Source: an uncultured Acidobacteriota bacterium (GTDB taxonomy: Bacteria > Acidobacteriota > Terriglobia > Terriglobales > Acidobacteriaceae). Taken from it: DNA of 5,581 bases. Under the pieces are notes generated by a model. The model had not been told where the DNA came from and searched no databases. It was given only the letters and a program-made list of their open reading frames with translations. The stretch is taken from NCBI GenBank assembly GCA_903832475.1, contig CAILBQ010000537.1, positions 1 through 5,581 on the forward strand, written 5' to 3'. A program made the translations under genes and the position numbers. Positions 5,064 through 5,581 of the stretch are shown here, piece after piece (the first letter of the stretch is position 1; every line of letters begins with the position of its first letter).

Positions 5064-5581
5064 GCGTACGCCGCGACCGCCCGGTCGAGCACGTCGCCGA
5101 GCGAAAGCGCCCGCCCCTCCCCCTCCGAGCGAAGGCGGACCGCGTCGTCTACCCGAGAGCGCGCGGCCTCGATCTCGCCCTCCAGGCGCGCGGCGTCCGC
5201 CGGCTCCAGCGGCGCACCGATCGCCGTCCGCAGGGCGGTCGCCGCGGCGAAGAACAGGAGCCCCGAGGCGGGATCGTCGACCAGGCTGCCCAGCCTGCCG
5301 AAACCCTCGAGCAGGAACGCCAGCGCCCGCTGGTCGCCGAGTTCGCGGTTGATCGTGATGCTTTCCCGCAGGCAGCGAAGCGCCAGCGGCGCGTCCGCCG
5401 TGTCGAGCGCGAACTCCGCCAGGCTCGTCAGGGAATTCGCGGTCGACCAGCGGTCGCCGACTGTGCGGTTGATGAGGACGCTCTCCTCCAGGAGCTCGCG
5501 GGCGCGGTCAAACTCCCGGCGGAAGCGCAGCGTGAAGCCCAGGTTGTTCAGCGAATTGGCGATCTCGCGCGGATCGTTCAG
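5060..5581 (-). CDS. TPR-repeat protein, C-terminal part (runs off the window)
   Basis: The minus-strand frame is open from the window end (5581) to a TAG at 5062-5060, giving 173 residues with no start inside the window. Two tetratricopeptide-like repeats are visible. The first, about residues 9-42, contains NSLNNLGFTLRFRREFDRAR and then LLEESVLINRTVGD. The second, about 49-82, contains NSLTSLAEFALDTAD and then CLRESITINRELGD. A third degenerate helical pair follows (about 88-120, ending AAATALRTAIGAPL), then a charged helix and the tail GRALSLGDVLDRAVAAYA. This ending is typical of large multi-domain regulators with an ATPase or DNA-binding N-terminus and a TPR C-terminus (AfsR/LuxR or adenylate-cyclase-like proteins). 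What lies upstream of 5581 is unknown, so the function stays open. It converges on the cNMP gene with a 2-nt stop overlap. Confidence 0.85.
   Translation of the reverse strand: MNDPREIANSLNNLGFTLRFRREFDRARELLEESVLINRTVGDRWSTANSLTSLAEFALDTADAPLALRCLRESITINRELGDQRALAFLLEGFGRLGSLVDDPASGLLFFAAATALRTAIGAPLEPADAARLEGEIEAARSRVDDAVRLRSEGEGRALSLGDVLDRAVAAYA

Overview
This is a GC-rich bacterial chromosomal window of two parts. Positions 1 to about 2400 form a lower-GC accessory stretch with toxin-antitoxin (TA) modules. Positions 2411 to 5581 are a compact, high-GC, housekeeping-like stretch: a tRNA gene, a peptide transporter, a cyclic-nucleotide-binding protein and a TPR protein. No taxonomic marker is present. 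The style of the OPT transporter, the stand-alone cNMP-binding protein and a familiar-looking non-coding segment around 1870-2000 make me suspect a verrucomicrobial (Opitutaceae-like) host. That is recollection, not proof.

Layout. 1-125: AT-rich spacer. 126-414: operator and VapB-like AbrB-fold antitoxin. 427-834: VapC PIN-domain ribonuclease. 897-999: promoter region plus the first 45 nt of a tRNA-Pro gene, cut off just after the anticodon arm. 1000-1125: lower-GC spacer with palindromes, a short repeated motif and an operator. 1126-1353 and 1350-1754: a second TA module, an AbrB-fold antitoxin with a Doc/Fic toxin, overlapping by ATGA. 1755-2352: about 600 nt without a convincing gene but with several inverted repeats. 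2353-2487: a second copy of the same promoter region followed by an intact tRNA-Pro(CGG) gene. 2610-4598: OPT-family transporter. 4707-5063: small cNMP-binding protein. 5060-5581 (minus strand, running off the window): C-terminal part of a TPR protein, whose stop codon overlaps the stop of the cNMP protein.

How the parts fit. Each TA module looks like a self-contained, autoregulated unit with a palindrome just before the antitoxin gene. The main architectural signal is the 103-nt direct repeat (897-999 and 2353-2455), whose last 58 nt are identical. It brackets the Doc module and ends inside the tRNA gene. The simplest reading is that a roughly 1.46-kb segment was inserted into, or duplicated at, tRNA-Pro. 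It left a 5' tRNA remnant on the left and rebuilt an intact tRNA on the right. No integrase gene is in the window, so this would be a non-autonomous island, the remnant of one, or a tandem duplication. A motif, TGTGAAAT, occurs four times, always within the TA region (58-2298), and may belong to the same history.
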